A stretch of DNA of 39,680 nt from Candidatus Omnitrophota bacterium (GTDB lineage Bacteria > NPL-UPA2 > BS750m-G34). The first letter of the stretch is position 1, and every line of letters starts with the position of its first letter. The notes under the pieces were generated by a model that saw nothing but the letters and a program-made list of their open reading frames with translations, searched no databases and was not told the DNA's origin. Positions 38,494 through 39,680 of the stretch are shown piece by piece. Both the position numbers and the translations under genes were made by a program. Location of the stretch: assembly GCA_016783345.1 (NCBI GenBank), contig JADHWT010000001.1, positions 1 to 39,680 on the forward strand. Reading direction: 5' to 3'.

Positions 38494-38862
38494 ATGGTAA
38501 GAGCAAGAAGTAGGGTCACTAAACGGGCGAGACATAAGAAGGTCTTAAAGGCAGCGAAAGGATACAGGGGGGGGCGCAGTAAGCTCTATAAAACTGCCCG
38601 TGACGCTGTCAGGCGCGCCGAACGTTATGCAACTGATCACAGGAGACTGAGAAAAAGAGAATTCAGGACCTTGTGGATTACGCGCTTAAATGCGGCATGC
38701 AGGGAAAATAACCTGCCATACAATCGTTTTATCCATGGCCTTCATCTCTGTAAGATTAACATTAACAGAAAGGTGCTTTCAGAGATGGCTGTCTCTGACC
38801 GGGCGTCTTTTAATCAGTTAGTCGGCATGGCCAGTGATGTCTTGAAAAAGAAAAAGGCATAA
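38494..38862 (+). CDS. rplT: 50S ribosomal protein L20
   Basis: L20 is an early 23S rRNA-binding assembly protein. The 122-residue protein has a long basic N-terminal helix (ARSRVTKRARHKKVLKAAKG, then YRGGRSKLYKTARDAV) and the globular LWITRLNAACRENNLPYNRF part. AAGGGGG precedes the ATG at 38494. The promoter of lysC overlaps its last codons. Confidence 0.97.
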   Translation: MVRARSRVTKRARHKKVLKAAKGYRGGRSKLYKTARDAVRRAERYATDHRRLRKREFRTLWITRLNAACRENNLPYNRFIHGLHLCKININRKVLSEMAVSDRASFNQLVGMASDVLKKKKA

Positions 38863-38870
38863 GGTATAAT
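38842..38870 (+). promoter_or_regulatory. Promoter of lysC inside the rplT end
   Basis: TTGAAA (38842-38847), 17 bp, TATAAT (38865-38870). Seven bases separate TATAAT from the ATG at 38878, so transcription would begin at or within a base or two of the start codon. Confidence 0.65.
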
Positions 38871-38877
38871 AAATGTT

Positions 38878-39680
38878 ATGTTAGTTGTTCAGAAATACGG
38901 CGGGACTTCAGTGGCGACGACTGAGAAAATTGTCTCAGTAGCTAAGCGGATCCTCGCTACCAGAAATAAGGGGCATAAGGTAGTAGTAGTGGTCTCTGCG
39001 CTTGGACATACAACAGATGATCTTCTTGCGCTTGCCAATAAGGTGAACTCACAGCCATCTGATAGAGAAATATCTATGCTTCTTTCAACAGGGGAACAAG
39101 TATCAGTTGCTTTGCTTGCTATGGCTCTTCACGAACTCGGTTGTCCTGCTATTTCCTTTACCGGCATGCAGGTTGGGATTGTTACTAATGCCGCATATAC
39201 CAACGCAAAAATTCTTCGTATAAATACCAGAAGAATACGAAAGGAGCTTTCTAAAGGGAAGGTTGTGATCGTAGCAGGTTTCCAGGGGGTAAATTTAAGA
39301 AACGATATTACTACCCTTGGCCGCGGAGGTTCAAATCTAACAGCGGTAGCTTTGGCTGCCGTGTTAAAGGCGCAGGCCTGTGAGATGAACACTGATGTAG
39401 ACGGGGTCTATACTGCCGACCCAAGGATTGTGCCGGGGGCACGGAAACTCTCCAGGATTTCTTATGAAGAGATGTTAGAACTGTCTAGTCTTGGCGTGCA
39501 GGTTTTGCAGCCGCGCTCTGTGCAGTTTGCTCAAAAATACAATGTCCCTATACATGTCCGCTCAAGTTTTTCGCAAAAAAACGGAACCCTTATAACCAAG
39601 GAGGTTAAGACTATGGAAAAAGAGGTCATAAGCGGTGTTACAGCCACCAAAAATGAGGCCAAGATATGTATCCGGGGTGT
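38878..39680 (+). CDS. lysC: Aspartate kinase, 3' end cut by window edge
   Basis: Aspartate kinase phosphorylates aspartate, the first step to lysine, threonine, methionine and diaminopimelate. The visible 267 residues hold the kinase domain: LVVQKYGGTSVATTEKI at the start, VVVVSALGHTTDDLL, LLSTGEQVSVALLA, LGRGGSNLTAVALAAVL, TDVDGVYTADPRI and LQPRSVQFAQKYNVPIHVRS. The usual GRGGSDT is GRGGSNL, so the Asp of that loop is Asn here. The regulatory ACT domains lie beyond the window. The ATG at 38878 has no Shine-Dalgarno and sits seven bases after a TATAAT box. Confidence 0.93.
   Translation, partial: MLVVQKYGGTSVATTEKIVSVAKRILATRNKGHKVVVVVSALGHTTDDLLALANKVNSQPSDREISMLLSTGEQVSVALLAMALHELGCPAISFTGMQVGIVTNAAYTNAKILRINTRRIRKELSKGKVVIVAGFQGVNLRNDITTLGRGGSNLTAVALAAVLKAQACEMNTDVDGVYTADPRIVPGARKLSRISYEEMLELSSLGVQVLQPRSVQFAQKYNVPIHVRSSFSQKNGTLITKEVKTMEKEVISGVTATKNEAKICIRG

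Overview
The window looks like chromosomal DNA of an uncultured Gram-negative bacterium. A TolC-type channel, an LptF-type permease, ExbB/ExbD, several lipoproteins and a beta-barrel-like protein show that it has an outer membrane. The gene mix (K+-type membrane pyrophosphatase, Bacteroides-type GlmU relative, FmdB and DUF2582/DUF5679-like small proteins, NEW3/TolC/ABC-2 export cluster, ribosomal protein L3 outside the S10 operon) recalls Candidatus Omnitrophota or a relative. That placement is inference; there is no rRNA gene here to test it.

Layout. 1-4258 (+): end of folE, topA, a small secreted protein, two small regulatory or zinc-ribbon-like proteins and efp. 4255-8665 (-): pta, ackA, a GlmU-like enzyme, acpP, a 33-residue basic peptide and rplC, linking acetyl-phosphate, acetyl-CoA and amino-sugar chemistry to acyl carrier and ribosome genes. 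8752-14573 (+): a promoter and structured leader, nagB, then a chain of overlapping genes with four receiver domains and two histidine kinases, lptF, fmdB-like and comEA-like genes. 14591-22980 (+): hppA, apbE, pabB/trpE-like, pabC-like and glnA, then a LysM lipoprotein, a second copy of the structured leader in front of a small secreted protein, a terminator and comF. 23048-30546 (+): a compact export operon (NEW3 protein, TolC-like protein, ABC ATPase, two paralogous ABC-2 permeases, HEAT/CBM9-like lipoprotein). 30637-34830 (+): gap, a 1.9-kb AT-rich islet holding an aroA-like gene bounded by a 44-bp direct repeat of the gap 3' end, exbB, exbD and tRNA-Tyr. 34854-39680 (+): an outer-membrane protein, tRNA-Gly, tRNA-Val, thrS-infC-rpmI-rplT, and a lysC gene cut by the window edge.

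The observation I rate highest is a two-hairpin RNA leader present twice (8801-8918 before nagB; 21737-21824 before a small secreted protein). The joining sequence and the Shine-Dalgarno region are nearly identical in the two copies, while the second hairpin carries five compensatory base-pair changes. One copy has a 30-nt hairpin inserted in an apical loop. It behaves like a selected cis-regulatory RNA and I do not recognise its class.

Other points of interest: the 44-bp-bounded aroA islet with a start-less aroA; an EF-P whose modification-site position is Gln in a divergent loop; infC apparently starting at AUC; ThrS without a TGS domain; lysC and rplC apparently transcribed with almost no leader; a terminator that contains the comF start codon; and an output-less phosphorelay translationally coupled to nagB.
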